Source of the DNA: Vibrio marinisediminis
Lineage (GTDB): Bacteria; Pseudomonadota; Gammaproteobacteria; Enterobacterales; Vibrionaceae
DNA length: 64,000 bases
Direction: 5' to 3'
Assembly: GCF_014050145.1 (NCBI RefSeq)
Contig: NZ_JACFYF010000001.1
Span: 865,571-929,570, forward strand
Of the stretch, positions 33,480 through 42,627 are shown piece by piece. Within the stretch, counting starts at the first letter, position 1. Each line of letters begins with the position of its first letter. Both the position numbers and the translations under genes were made by a program. The notes under the pieces are model-generated. The model had not been told where the DNA came from. It saw only the letters and a program-made list of their open reading frames with translations, and did not search any database.

Positions 33480-33818
33480 TCAGTCCAATCGGGTAATAAA
33501 AGTTTGCTCGTCATCCACAAAAGCCACAAAGCCGCCGTGATAGATAAACACCCGACCACGCCCCTCAACTAGGCAGGCAAGCTGTGGGTTCAAATCTTCT
33601 TCGTTATGCTGGTTTTGAAAAGTCCCAGTATCGGTAATTACGCCATTGAGTGTAGGCAAATATCCATAAGTGCGCTTGGCTTGATCGATCAGGCTCAATT
33701 CGCTTGTGGTAGAGAAGCAAGAAGGGATCGCTCCGGCGTCTTCAATAAACATGGTTTTCAGTTCTTCAAAAGCTGTAATCACCAGCCAGTCGATGCCGTT
33801 AACATGATGGATAAACAT
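33480..33818 (-). CDS. small protein of unknown function
   Basis: 112 residues, soluble, no signal peptide. Opens MFIHHVNGIDWLVITAFEELKTMF. I recognise no domain. Ribosome site weak (GAGATACTC region upstream). It is alone on the minus strand between the AraC gene and a patch of other unrecognised genes. Codon use looks ordinary, so it is probably a real gene. Confidence 0.55.
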   Translation of the reverse strand: MFIHHVNGIDWLVITAFEELKTMFIEDAGAIPSCFSTTSELSLIDQAKRTYGYLPTLNGVITDTGTFQNQHNEEDLNPQLACLVEGRGRVFIYHGGFVAFVDDEQTFITRLD

Positions 33819-34059
33819 AGAGTATCTCGGTAATTCTGGAACGGAGATTTTATCACTATCAAGGGAGAACGTAGTAGAGATTTAGCTACTAAAGGCGTTA
33901 ATTCTACGCCATTTCCGGACAGCCACTTGGTCAAGCTGAAACACATTTTTGTCCCTTATCTGCTTAGAGATTTTATTCGTAACATTCGTAGTCATTCCTA
34001 TTTAACCAAATTTATCTAATGTTTCACTATGTATTTAAAGTTTTGACTGGGTGGGGGAA

Positions 34060-34599
34060 ATGGAGTTGAGCGATCCGAACGATGTGTTGAGCTTGTTCAA
34101 GAACTTGATGATGAAGATTGTTGAGGAAACTAAAAAACCTACAAGAAATTTTGACTTAAACGAGCGCTACTATAAACAGAATGTGGGAGAAATTGCTCAG
34201 ATAGATGTATCAACTCTTTATCTAAGTTTGTCTTCTATCTTTGGGCAAATCAATGAATTGAAAACAACCATAGCTTTAGATAGCGGGTTTCATACATGTC
34301 AACCTGATTATCAAACTCTACTACGACAGTTTTGTGATGATTATCAGGATGTTGTAAATGTTGCGGCATCTATAAAGAGTTGCTTAGACCAAAGGTCTGG
34401 TCTGCTCGGCTTTTTCAAAGGATACGGTAATCCGATTGAAACAATATTGAGCGGGAAAAGCTATCAATTGAACTACCAACAATTGCGCAGTAAATTTTCT
34501 TATCATGCGGTAGTTCTTCAGCAATCCGAAAAGAAAATGTTGGATGTTGTCGCAAAAGATTTAGACGATTTTATGGTTAAGCTTTACTTAGTGGCATAG
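34060..34599 (+). CDS. hypothetical helical cytoplasmic protein
   Basis: 179 residues from the ATG at 34060, with GGGGG close upstream; an in-frame GTG at 34051 is an alternative. No signal peptide or membrane helix. Predicted by eye to be mostly helical (SDPNDVLSLFKNLMMKIVEE; IFGQINELKTTIALD). I do not recognise a family. It lies in an AT-rich patch with long flanking gaps and another orphan gene, which suggests accessory DNA. Confidence 0.6.
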   Translation: MELSDPNDVLSLFKNLMMKIVEETKKPTRNFDLNERYYKQNVGEIAQIDVSTLYLSLSSIFGQINELKTTIALDSGFHTCQPDYQTLLRQFCDDYQDVVNVAASIKSCLDQRSGLLGFFKGYGNPIETILSGKSYQLNYQQLRSKFSYHAVVLQQSEKKMLDVVAKDLDDFMVKLYLVA

Positions 34600-34929
34600 G
34601 TGTCCCATCAACTACTAAATTCTCAGTAGCGCTTGGATTTTCCATATTTAAGGTTATTCATTAGTCGCTTAATTAATAAAGCGACTGACTCACTTTTGTC
34701 CAATACTGAGTCGGTAATGAACAATTAAAAAGGTCTAGTTCAACAAAGCTAGCTTAAAGATATGTGCTGATCCATTCGCAGGAAAAAGTCCATGAGGTGA
34801 AAGAATCAAGAATAGTAATCAAACTAAATTCATAACATTGCACTCAAAACAGTGAAGATACCACTGTCTATTTATCAAACAATGGATATGCTATCAGGTC
34901 ATTAAGTACTAATAAATCAGAGGGAAAAT
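34600..34929. other. AT-rich intergenic gap, no gene seen
   Basis: 330 bp between two orphan genes on the plus strand. No frame, RNA or hairpin with a T tract stands out. Confidence 0.5.
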
Positions 34930-35808
34930 GTGAGATTGATGTTGTGGATGAGCTCAATGGCTAAATCGACTGGTGCTCGTGTCTTGGGCTCTTTTTTCGC
35001 TGGTTCTATTTTTTCACTAGCAGTTTCTCAAATCAAAACACCTGCACATTGGTACTACGTAACTGCGATAGCCACTTCAGTAATCATAGTTCTGCTACTT
35101 GCTTGGCTTCATGATTCAAAAGAGCTTAAACATGATATTCTCAATAGCTTGGTTAACGGTGCGTCAATTTTACCCAATGATTTTGCTTACCAAAAGATGG
35201 CTCTTAGTGTGGAGCATGCAGACGAAGTATTTTTGATTACAAGGATGCGTTACGATTTGGACAAAGGCATCCCATTAGGCGCGGCATCCGATGCGGAAAA
35301 GCACCATTTAGATGCATACTATGATGCCCTCAGTACTTTAATTTACGACGACAAAAAGCAATTTACACGATATATTCAAATTGATGAGCAGGACATAGAG
35401 CATAATTGGCCATTGGTCGTGGCTAGTTCCGACCGATTTTCTAACGAATTAGCTATAGTCTATGGCAATGGCTTTAGGAAAAATTCGCATTTTTATGTTG
35501 CAGCCAGTCGCATTGACATGAGTATGCTGATCGTCAACCGGAAAGAAGTATATTTCAATTTTTTCGTGTTGGATGATGATGGAAGATATCGATCTAGTTT
35601 TATGTTTTATGCCAAAGACGAGAAAGGCAGAGTACAAGATGATATCCAGCACTCCTTCCAGCAACTAGGAGCGAACCATTGTAAAACCAAACATGACTTT
35701 CCTTGTCTGCGTTTACGCCATGAAGAGTATCAGCTTATTCAAGAATCCCACGCTAGTATCAAGCTAAAACGTGAACGCAAAGACATAGCGGTTGCTCCTG
35801 GAAAATAG
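34930..35808 (+). CDS. hypothetical membrane-anchored protein
   Basis: 292 residues from a GTG at 34930 supported by AGAGGG 5 nt upstream. Two membrane helices (about 16-34, VLGSFFAGSIFSLAVS; and 43-60, VTAIATSVIIVLLLAWL) leave about 230 residues of soluble domain, probably cytoplasmic, containing HADEVFLITRMRYDL and DEKGRVQDDIQHSFQ. No known domain recognised. Together with the 34060 gene it may form a two-gene accessory unit, but the 330-bp gap argues against a tight operon. Confidence 0.62.
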   Translation: MRLMLWMSSMAKSTGARVLGSFFAGSIFSLAVSQIKTPAHWYYVTAIATSVIIVLLLAWLHDSKELKHDILNSLVNGASILPNDFAYQKMALSVEHADEVFLITRMRYDLDKGIPLGAASDAEKHHLDAYYDALSTLIYDDKKQFTRYIQIDEQDIEHNWPLVVASSDRFSNELAIVYGNGFRKNSHFYVAASRIDMSMLIVNRKEVYFNFFVLDDDGRYRSSFMFYAKDEKGRVQDDIQHSFQQLGANHCKTKHDFPCLRLRHEEYQLIQESHASIKLKRERKDIAVAPGK

Positions 35809-36037
35809 GGGGTGAATAGCCACCGACTCAGTAGACACTTTGAGCATTTCTTTTCCCTAATTTAACTTATCCGAATTTTACGGTTTAGTGCGTCAACTCT
35901 AAATTGTTTATGTCCAAAAGTGAGTTAGCGAACTGGCGTGTGTTGTGTTCACCGAGCGGTTCTAGTGTGTCATTTGTCCGGCTTGTGATTAGCCTAGTTT
36001 TCTGGTTTTTCATAGCCCTGACTCAATCATTGGTTAT

Positions 36038-36787
36038 TTAAAATGTAATCGGGCTGTGACCGTGGACTGGCTCACCTGTTGTTGGATGAGTAAAGTAAAT
36101 ATCGCTGGCATGGAGCATTAAACGCTGTGCGGTGTTATCAGCTTCAGGACCGGTGCTTAATTCTTGGTTGTTATAAAGATCACAACCCAAAATAGGGTGA
36201 CCAAATTCAAGACTATGGATGCGCAATTGATGAGTGCGACCTGTAATAGGGGTGTATTGTATTAATGTTCTCGCAGGGTTGTCCAAGCGACGAACTACCT
36301 GATAATCACTAATGGCACTTTTGCCTGTACAGTGGCAAATTTTTACACGGGGAAACAGAGTCTTATCTTTCGCAATAGGGGCAGAGATTTGACCGCTGTC
36401 AGCCTCAACCCAGCCTGCTAACATCGCCAAGTAACGCTTTTGTACCGTCCGATCTTGAAACTGCTTATTCAGACTTTTAGATGCGGCACTGTTAAGCCCC
36501 ACCACCATAATGCCAGAAGTTCCAAAATCGAGCCGATGTGGCAATTTAGCATCTACAAAAGCAGGCGTTGCTTTTTCCGTCTGGGTAGCGCTTTGACCGT
36601 TAACTAAACGATAATGCACAGAATCCCAATTGAGTTGGTTTTTACCTGACAAACTTAATAAACCACTCGGCTTATTAATTAATAAAATATCGTCATCTTG
36701 ATAAAGGATTTCCACTCTATCCTGACACTCAGGAGCCACAAAATTATCAACTATTTCATTAACAGTAGAAGTGTCAGATTTTGACAT
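36038..36787 (-). CDS. RluA-family pseudouridine synthase
   Basis: 249 residues from the ATG at 36787 (AAGG 8 nt upstream; an upstream TTG start is unlikely). It isomerises uridine in rRNA or tRNA. Catalytic Asp87 lies in PHRLDFGTSGIMV, and GRTHQLRIHSLEFGHPILG near 190-208 is the second family signature. There is no S4 domain at the N-terminus, as in RluA and TruC. The short-form RluA group modifying 23S and tRNA is the nearest match; the exact target is not readable. Confidence 0.92.
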   Translation of the reverse strand: MSKSDTSTVNEIVDNFVAPECQDRVEILYQDDDILLINKPSGLLSLSGKNQLNWDSVHYRLVNGQSATQTEKATPAFVDAKLPHRLDFGTSGIMVVGLNSAASKSLNKQFQDRTVQKRYLAMLAGWVEADSGQISAPIAKDKTLFPRVKICHCTGKSAISDYQVVRRLDNPARTLIQYTPITGRTHQLRIHSLEFGHPILGCDLYNNQELSTGPEADNTAQRLMLHASDIYFTHPTTGEPVHGHSPITF

Positions 36788-36814
36788 GTAAAGGACCTTC
36801 AAATAAGAGAAGGC

Positions 36815-37084
36815 TCAAATTATAGAGTAGTCATTTAAGCTAGGCACGACTTTGTTGGTCGACGGCATTCTTTTCGATAGCAGGCATTCTGCGAATTCGA
36901 GCAAACCGCAAAACAAGTAGTAAATCCCCGCAAACAGATTGGGTGCATAAGCAAATGCGAGTTTGTCTGTTGAAACCCCTTTAGCCATGAGGCAACGCAT
37001 AGCCAATTCCTCAAGGTAGATGCCGAAAGTCATCAATAGATGATGCTGATTAACGCGATAATTATTAGCAATTAGAGAAGTCAT
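36815..37084 (-). CDS. small hypothetical protein
   Basis: 89 residues starting at an ATG preceded by GAAAG. One weakly hydrophobic segment (LFAGIYYLFCGLLEFAECLL). It lies between the pseudouridine synthase (27-bp gap, same strand) and the divergent patatin gene (56-bp gap), and fills a space that would otherwise be empty, which supports it. No family recognised. Confidence 0.5.
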   Translation of the reverse strand: MTSLIANNYRVNQHHLLMTFGIYLEELAMRCLMAKGVSTDKLAFAYAPNLFAGIYYLFCGLLEFAECLLSKRMPSTNKVVPSLNDYSII

Positions 37085-37140
37085 ACGTCTTTCGTTAATC
37101 TGTCCTCAATTTCAGATTGATACAGTTTTTCAGGCTAACA

Positions 37141-38010
37141 ATGACGAACAAGGCGCTAGTAGTAGAAGGTGGAGCGATGCGAGGCATATTTGCCAGCGGA
37201 GTGTTGGATGCCTTTCTTGACCAAAATTATAAACCCTACGATTTTGCTATCGGTGTTTCTGCCGGCGCTTCAAATCTACTCGGGTATTTGTCTAATGCGC
37301 CTCATCGCAGCTATCAAGTTATTACTGAGTTAGCAACGGATAAGCGTTTCTTTAATCGCACACGATTTGCGCGTGGTGGTGACCTAGTTGATGTTAAGTG
37401 GCTAATTGAGGAGTCGAACCGGCGCTTCCCATTGGATTCACACGCACTGTTTTCAACACCAATGATCGCTGCGGTGACGAATATTGAAACCGGCAACGCG
37501 GACTATTTTCAATTAAGCCCATGCAATTTAGAAAGCGTGCTAGAAGCAACAACAGCACTGCCGATTGCTTATAAATCGACCCCGTGTTTTTCTGGTGGGT
37601 GTTACACCGATGGTGGCGTGGCCGATTCGATTCCGGTGAAAGAAGCGTATCGCCGTGGTGCGCGCGACATTACTGTGGTGTTGTCGCATCCACTCAGTTA
37701 TCAAATGAGACCAGCGCGAGCGCCTTGGTTAATGAAGCGGTTATTAGCGCGTTATCCAGGTATTGCTGAGTCGATGTTGGTCCGTGCAGACAATTACAAT
37801 CAATCTCTAGAGTTCATTCGTCATCCTCCTAGTGATGCAACGATTCGAGTCATTGCTCCGCCAGATGAGTTTGCGGTGAAGCGACTTACGATGAACCTAA
37901 CGCTCTTAGAGCAGGGTTACCAGATGGGTTTGGAAGCAGGGAAGCAGCACATAAGTAATCGCAACGGTATTCATGGCTTAGATGACCAAAACTGTCACTT
38001 CTGTTTGTAG
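37141..38010 (+). CDS. patatin-like phospholipase (YjjU-type)
   Basis: 289 residues from the ATG at 37141. Oxyanion-hole GGAMRG (10-15), nucleophile Ser40 in GVSAG and catalytic Asp157 in TDGGV give the complete Ser-Asp dyad of bacterial patatins. No signal peptide, so it is cytoplasmic or peripheral; it should release fatty acids from phospholipids. The order and spacing follow E. coli YjjU. The C-terminus ends in DDQNCHFCL, with two cysteines of unknown relevance. Confidence 0.9.
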   Translation: MTNKALVVEGGAMRGIFASGVLDAFLDQNYKPYDFAIGVSAGASNLLGYLSNAPHRSYQVITELATDKRFFNRTRFARGGDLVDVKWLIEESNRRFPLDSHALFSTPMIAAVTNIETGNADYFQLSPCNLESVLEATTALPIAYKSTPCFSGGCYTDGGVADSIPVKEAYRRGARDITVVLSHPLSYQMRPARAPWLMKRLLARYPGIAESMLVRADNYNQSLEFIRHPPSDATIRVIAPPDEFAVKRLTMNLTLLEQGYQMGLEAGKQHISNRNGIHGLDDQNCHFCL

Positions 38011-38068
38011 TGGGTGGCGTTTTGATAGGTTAGACTGGTGTTCAAATGGGTAACAAAGGGAATTGAGA

Positions 38069-38695
38069 ATGAACAAAGCCAAATTGTACTACGTACATGA
38101 TCCCATGTGTGCTTGGTGTTGGGGTTACCAGCCAGCTTGGCAAGCAATTGAACAGACACTGGTTCAAAAAGTGGATCCGAACATAGAAATTGTTTATTTG
38201 GTTGGAGGGTTGGCACCTGACAGTAATGAACCAATGCCAGCAGAGATGCAAAGGCAAATACGATCTTATTGGCAAAAGATTGAAGATTATCTAGGCACTC
38301 AGTTTAACTACGATTTCTGGAGCAACAATACACCAAGGCGCTCTACGTACCCTGCATGTCGAGCCGTGTTAGCGGCACGAGAGCAAGGCGCAGAAAAGGC
38401 GATGATCCGTGCAATCCAAGAAGCTTATTACTTAAGAGCATTGAACCCGAGTGATTTGGAGGTTTTGGTTCGGCTTGCGCAAGAACTGAAGCTTGATAGC
38501 GAACGGTTTTCGCAACAGATGCAAAGTACTCATCTAAATCGAACATTGTTGGAAGAAATTAGCTTTGCTCGTTCTATTGGCGGTAATAGTTTCCCTTCAC
38601 TATTTGTGGAACGAGAAGGCAATCTTCAAGAGTTGCCAATTGACTATGATAATCCGCGCAGCACATTAAACCTCATTGACGAAATATGCCGTTAA
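38069..38695 (+). CDS. DsbA-family thioredoxin-fold protein (FrnE-like)
   Basis: 208 residues from the ATG at 38069 (AAAGGG upstream). The redox motif is C14-A-W-C17 in DPMCAWCWG right after beta-1, followed by the DsbA helical insertion and the cis-Pro segment GNSFPSLFV near 172-180. There is no signal peptide, so it acts in the cytoplasm, as expected for FrnE-like disulfide oxidoreductases. It starts 58 nt after the patatin gene and may be cotranscribed. Confidence 0.9.
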   Translation: MNKAKLYYVHDPMCAWCWGYQPAWQAIEQTLVQKVDPNIEIVYLVGGLAPDSNEPMPAEMQRQIRSYWQKIEDYLGTQFNYDFWSNNTPRRSTYPACRAVLAAREQGAEKAMIRAIQEAYYLRALNPSDLEVLVRLAQELKLDSERFSQQMQSTHLNRTLLEEISFARSIGGNSFPSLFVEREGNLQELPIDYDNPRSTLNLIDEICR

Positions 38696-38717
38696 TTTAT
38701 TGCAGCTTAATTTGGCG

Positions 38718-40166
38718 TTAAAGAGATTCATTTTGGTCAAAACATTTTGCCAACCGCACAATGTTTTGCTCAATATCAGTAAGTGGCGTATTGCCAAAAC
38801 CGAGTACGATACCATTCCACGTTCTGCCTTTTATCCCATCGGGCTGATAATAAGCGAGCGTGCGGACAATGAGATTTTGTTTTAGTGCGTGTTGGCGTAA
38901 AAGTTCTTCATTAATGCCACCAACCCAGCGCAGGGTAACGTGTAAACCACCAGGTTGACTAATGATTTCAACATGCGTTGGTAAGTGGCGCTCAATCGCC
39001 TCTACCATGGCTTGATGTTTTGCTTTGTATAATCGGCGCATTTTTCGGATATGGCGTAGCAGTTCACCGTCGGCAATGAAATCGGCAAGTGCATGCTGTA
39101 CATGTGAGGGGGAATCTCCACTGAGCGCATCTTTAATGGTGTTGCATTGTTCTACTAGGCTTTCGGGTACGACCATATAACCCATTCTTAAGCCGTTAAA
39201 CATCACCTTACTAAACGAGCCAATGTAGATGATATTTTGATCAAGTCCAAGTTGCCCAGCGAGCCCTTGCATACTGGTATAAGGACGGTGGGCAAATTGA
39301 AATTCGCTGTCGTAGTCATCTTCAATTATCCAGCTTTTGTTTAGACTTGCCCATTCGATTAATCTCAACCGTTGCTCTGTATTGACGGTGGTGCCCATTG
39401 GGTATTGGTTGCTTGGTGTAACGTACATCGCCTTTGCATTGGTTGCTTCTAACTGTTTTATATTCAACCCCTTCAATGGCTCCACATCAATATGGGCTTT
39501 ATTAATGTTAAGCAGGTTGCTTACCTTATCCATTTGTACGTAGCCAGGGTATTCGAGCAATAGTGTCTCATTGCGTTTGAGAATGGCCATAGTCGCAATA
39601 GTGAGGGCTTGTTGTGCACCACTGGTGATGATGATTCTATTTGCATTGCAAACAACGGAACGACTTGAAGCAAGGTAGTTAGCTAAAGCTTGTCTGAGTT
39701 CGAGCGCACCTTGTACGTGACCATTGCCAAGAATGGCTGAGCGAGATGCATGGTTTTGTATATAGCGTTGCCATTTTTTAACTGGAAACTGCGTGAGGTC
39801 GGGTACTCCGGGGGCAAAAGAACGGTTTATATCTTGTTGGTCAATGTGGCCGACTTCTGCCAAAGTTGAGTTTATCTCTGGTAGGTAGTGGTCAGGTAAC
39901 TCGATGGAGACATAGAACCCGCTGCCTTTTCGGCTTTCAACATACCCTTCGTAAACCAATTGCTCATAAGCTGCCGTGACGGTGTTACGGCTCAATTTTA
40001 GCTCTTCAGATAACTTCCTTGTTGAAGGCAGTTTGCCTGCTAGTGGCCAAAGCCCTTGGGTTATTTTATCGCGAATAGCGTTGAAGAGTTTCTGTTGTAA
40101 GGTCTGATCATTTTCTGCTAATCGAAGATCACCGATATCGATATGTAGTATCGCTGCATATGGCAT
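38718..40166 (-). CDS. MocR-type regulator (GntR helix-turn-helix fused to aminotransferase domain)
   Basis: 482 residues. A GntR winged helix (about 20-85, GKLPSTRKLSEELKLSRNTV) joins a fold type I aminotransferase domain (about 115-475) with the PLP lysine in IGSFSKVMFNGLRMGYM near 320. MocR proteins bind PLP and often regulate B6, GABA or transport genes; PdxR is one such. It is divergent, with a 93-bp gap, from a PNPOx-like flavoprotein gene, which fits a B6-linked or detoxification role for the pair. Confidence 0.92.
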   Translation of the reverse strand: MPYAAILHIDIGDLRLAENDQTLQQKLFNAIRDKITQGLWPLAGKLPSTRKLSEELKLSRNTVTAAYEQLVYEGYVESRKGSGFYVSIELPDHYLPEINSTLAEVGHIDQQDINRSFAPGVPDLTQFPVKKWQRYIQNHASRSAILGNGHVQGALELRQALANYLASSRSVVCNANRIIITSGAQQALTIATMAILKRNETLLLEYPGYVQMDKVSNLLNINKAHIDVEPLKGLNIKQLEATNAKAMYVTPSNQYPMGTTVNTEQRLRLIEWASLNKSWIIEDDYDSEFQFAHRPYTSMQGLAGQLGLDQNIIYIGSFSKVMFNGLRMGYMVVPESLVEQCNTIKDALSGDSPSHVQHALADFIADGELLRHIRKMRRLYKAKHQAMVEAIERHLPTHVEIISQPGGLHVTLRWVGGINEELLRQHALKQNLIVRTLAYYQPDGIKGRTWNGIVLGFGNTPLTDIEQNIVRLAKCFDQNESL

Positions 40167-40259
40167 AACTGGCTCTATGAAATAGTTAAAACTGGCTCTC
40201 TTTAAAATACCAGTTTGAAGCTATATTGCTGTTAAAGCAAATATTTAATAGGGACATTT

Positions 40260-40919
40260 ATGCTATCTAACTCAGCTCGAACCACAATTAAAAAATCCGC
40301 TCACAAAGCTCGAACAGACACTGAAATATTGCATCAAATCATCGATGAATCATTAATTGCTCATATTGCAATAACTGAGGAGTCAGGACCTGTTGTTATT
40401 CCAATGTTGGCGTGGCGAGTAGGTGAAAAAGTGTATGTCCATGGTGCTAATAACAGCCGATTAATGCGCAATCTTGGTAAGGGAAATATGACCTGTCTGA
40501 CTTTTACATTATTTGATGGCTGGGTGTTAGCACGTTCAGCATTTCATCATAGTGCTCATTATCGTTCAGCGGTGGTATTTGGACAGTTTGAACAAATTGA
40601 GCAACGTAATGAAAAAGACCAATTACTCAATCATTTTATTGAGCAAATCGCGCCAGGTCGCTGTGAAGATATTCGACTGAGCAATAATAAAGAGTTGGAT
40701 GCCACTATGCTACTCGCGATCTCTTTAAGCGAAGCATCGGTTAAAGTGAGTAGCAATGAAGTTGCGGATGATGATGCTGATTTGGATGTTCGAGCATGGG
40801 CGGGGTTTATCCCATATAAAACGGTGGTGGGTCCATTAAAGGCGAGTTCTACCCTAGATGAAGGAATAGAAGAGCCAGACTATTCACCAGCTTATGCAAA
40901 GCGCTGGGCTGAATTGTAG
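40260..40919 (+). CDS. pyridoxamine 5'-phosphate oxidase-like flavin-binding protein
   Basis: 219 residues. The split-barrel FMN-binding pattern is seen: AHIAITEESGPVVIPMLAWRVGEKVYVHG (shown by its parts at about 35-62), then MTCLTFTLFDGWVLARSAFHHS and YRSAVVFGQFEQIE. This is the Pyridox_ox_2 group, often misnamed; true PdxH activity is unlikely given the group. It is divergent from the MocR regulator and likely its target. Confidence 0.82.
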   Translation: MLSNSARTTIKKSAHKARTDTEILHQIIDESLIAHIAITEESGPVVIPMLAWRVGEKVYVHGANNSRLMRNLGKGNMTCLTFTLFDGWVLARSAFHHSAHYRSAVVFGQFEQIEQRNEKDQLLNHFIEQIAPGRCEDIRLSNNKELDATMLLAISLSEASVKVSSNEVADDDADLDVRAWAGFIPYKTVVGPLKASSTLDEGIEEPDYSPAYAKRWAEL

Positions 40920-40929
40920 CGTTTAATTT

Positions 40930-40971
40930 GCTGATGGATATACCTCACAATAGCGATTTATATCCATCAGC
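40930..40971 (+). terminator. 13-bp perfect inverted repeat after the PNPOx-like gene
   Basis: GCTGATGGATATA (40930-40942) and TATATCCATCAGC (40959-40971) with a 16-nt loop. It begins 10 nt after the stop. No T tract, so it may be a terminator-like mRNA end or an operator. Confidence 0.5.
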
Positions 40972-41104
40972 TGTGAACTTATATTGGCGATATATTTTTG
41001 GGGCTATTTTTAAATATCCAGAGTATGTCGCTGAAAATAGAATGGTCGAATAGAGTCGGTGGGTTTTACATCTAATTGAAATTAAAGAAATATCATTAAA
41101 TTTG

Positions 41105-41121
41105 TTTATGTGACACATAAA
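41105..41121. promoter_or_regulatory. 17-bp perfect palindrome upstream of the porin
   Basis: TTTATGTGACACATAAA, symmetric about the central A at 41113, about 320 bp upstream of the porin start. A likely protein-binding site; the factor is unknown. Confidence 0.45.
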
Positions 41122-41202
41122 TAAAGTGGTTCAGCAAGGCGTAAATGTGGTTTTGTGAGATAAGTTTGTGCTTACATCTCAATTTTTGAAAGGTTTTGTA
41201 TC

Positions 41203-41218
41203 TGTGATTTTGATCGCA
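41203..41218 (+). promoter_or_regulatory. CRP-type site upstream of the porin
   Basis: TGTGA-TTTTGA-TCGCA matches the CRP consensus at 9 of 10 key positions, about 220 bp before the porin start. Carbon-source control of porins by CRP is known in Vibrio (OmpT of V. cholerae). Confidence 0.5.
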
Positions 41219-41439
41219 TAATTACATTTCCCTTCCATTTTGATAAAAATATTCTTGATTTTTAGCCAGTTAAAATAATGAAAATATAAATTCAGCTTGA
41301 ATTTTTGTTCATTACCGAAATTTTTATTCATTTTCGATTTGAAACTTACAGTTCTATTACTAGCTTTTATTTGGGAGCAGCGGATAGCCGTAGTTCCGTT
41401 GGTCGGCTTGCTATCAAATAAAATATGGAAATTCAAAAA

Positions 41440-42477
41440 ATGAAAATGACAAATATCGCCATGGCAGTGGCAACCACGTTTCTTGCATCAACCAGTGCAT
41501 TTGCTGCGCAAGTATACAGTGGAGATGGCTCGACTTTATCAGTCGGCGGTTACGTAGATGTTGGCGTGGGTGAATATGGAACCGACGAGGTGAAAGTGCA
41601 CCAAGTTTCTCCTCGTTTAAATGTTGAAGGCAAAAAAGAGATCGGCAATGGTGTCACTATTGATGCAAAAGGCGAGTGGGCAATAAACTATCTCGAAGGT
41701 GGTGATACAACCTTCAAAACACGTTTGGGCTACATTGGAGCTACGCACGACCAAGCGGGTCGTTTAGTTGTGGGTACGCAATGGGCGCCATATTATGATG
41801 TTGCAGGTGTGGCTGATAAACCAATAGCATTTGGTAATAGCTTTTTGTATGCACCAGGCTTCAATCAATTAGGTTCTGCGCGTGCAGAAAAAATGGTTAG
41901 CTACCGCAATACGCTTAATGTGTCTGAAGATGTCGCATTTAAAATTGGGTTAGGCTGGCAAGGAGAGCAAGATGTTGACTCAATCTCCGCAAGTACTGGT
42001 CTTGGTGCAGTGACTTATACAAGAGGCAGAACAGAATTTGATACACGTGGGCAAGTCGCTGTTAGTGCAGAGTTTGCTGGCTTTGGTTTAGGTTATGTCT
42101 ATAACGGTGGTGATGTCGGTACTGAAAAAGCTAAGTCACATGTCGTATCGGCAAACTATGGTAGCTATGGTAAAGGTTTATATGCTGCTTTGGTTTATGG
42201 TAGCAACGAGTACTTCTTCGAAGGCTTAGAAGAGTCAAAGCAATATGAAGCACTACTAGCCTATGGTCTTGATAACGGTTTAAATATCAGTGTCAATTAC
42301 GAAGAAGTTGAAGACGATAAAACCAATAAAACGCAATATAGTGAAAGTGCGGTTCAGCTCGAATACACAATCGCTTCTGGTTTCGTAGCATTTGCCGCTT
42401 ATCAGTTTGATCTTGGTAATGATCTCGGCGAAAAAGAGGATGACTACTGGACAGTCGGTGCTCGTTACTTCTTCTAA
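41440..42477 (+). CDS. general porin (OmpU/OmpT-type trimeric barrel)
   Basis: 345 residues from the ATG at 41440 (GGAA upstream), which gives the signal peptide MKMTNIAMAVATTFLASTSA cut after AFA. The mature part is strands and turns of a 16-stranded porin (LSVGGYVDVGVGEYG, VSANYGSYGKGLYAALVYG) and ends WTVGARYFF with the C-terminal Phe needed for barrel insertion. It allows passive diffusion of small solutes. The Vibrio paralogue cannot be decided by eye. Monocistronic with a long leader. Confidence 0.9.
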   Translation: MKMTNIAMAVATTFLASTSAFAAQVYSGDGSTLSVGGYVDVGVGEYGTDEVKVHQVSPRLNVEGKKEIGNGVTIDAKGEWAINYLEGGDTTFKTRLGYIGATHDQAGRLVVGTQWAPYYDVAGVADKPIAFGNSFLYAPGFNQLGSARAEKMVSYRNTLNVSEDVAFKIGLGWQGEQDVDSISASTGLGAVTYTRGRTEFDTRGQVAVSAEFAGFGLGYVYNGGDVGTEKAKSHVVSANYGSYGKGLYAALVYGSNEYFFEGLEESKQYEALLAYGLDNGLNISVNYEEVEDDKTNKTQYSESAVQLEYTIASGFVAFAAYQFDLGNDLGEKEDDYWTVGARYFF

Positions 42478-42509
42478 AGGCTATTGAGTCTAGTTAGATG
42501 ACTTGAATT

Positions 42510-42549
42510 AACTCAGGGTTTGCTTTTGAGCGCAAGCTCTGAGTTTTTT
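42510..42549 (+). terminator. terminator of the porin gene
   Basis: AACTCAG...CTGAGTT outer stem with an inner GTTTGC/GCAAGC pairing, followed by TTTTTT. Confidence 0.7.
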
Positions 42550-42627
42550 ACATTATTCAGTGAATTATGTTTGCCTTGCAAAAACTTCAGATAAAATGTG
42601 CCTTCACTTTTTCTCAGGGATGATGGC

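Larger units (their letters stand above)
40920..41439. other. long regulatory-looking region upstream of the porin
   Basis: 520 bp with no accepted gene; an 85-codon minus-strand frame (41179-41436) is low-complexity and has no support. It holds a 13-bp inverted repeat, a 17-bp palindrome and a CRP-type site, each listed separately. A long untranslated leader is common for Vibrio porin genes. Confidence 0.55.

Noticed and set aside
41179-41436. 85-codon minus-strand frame upstream of the porin
   Set aside because: Lys/Asn/Phe-rich product typical of translated AT-rich DNA; it overlaps the porin leader and a CRP-type site.
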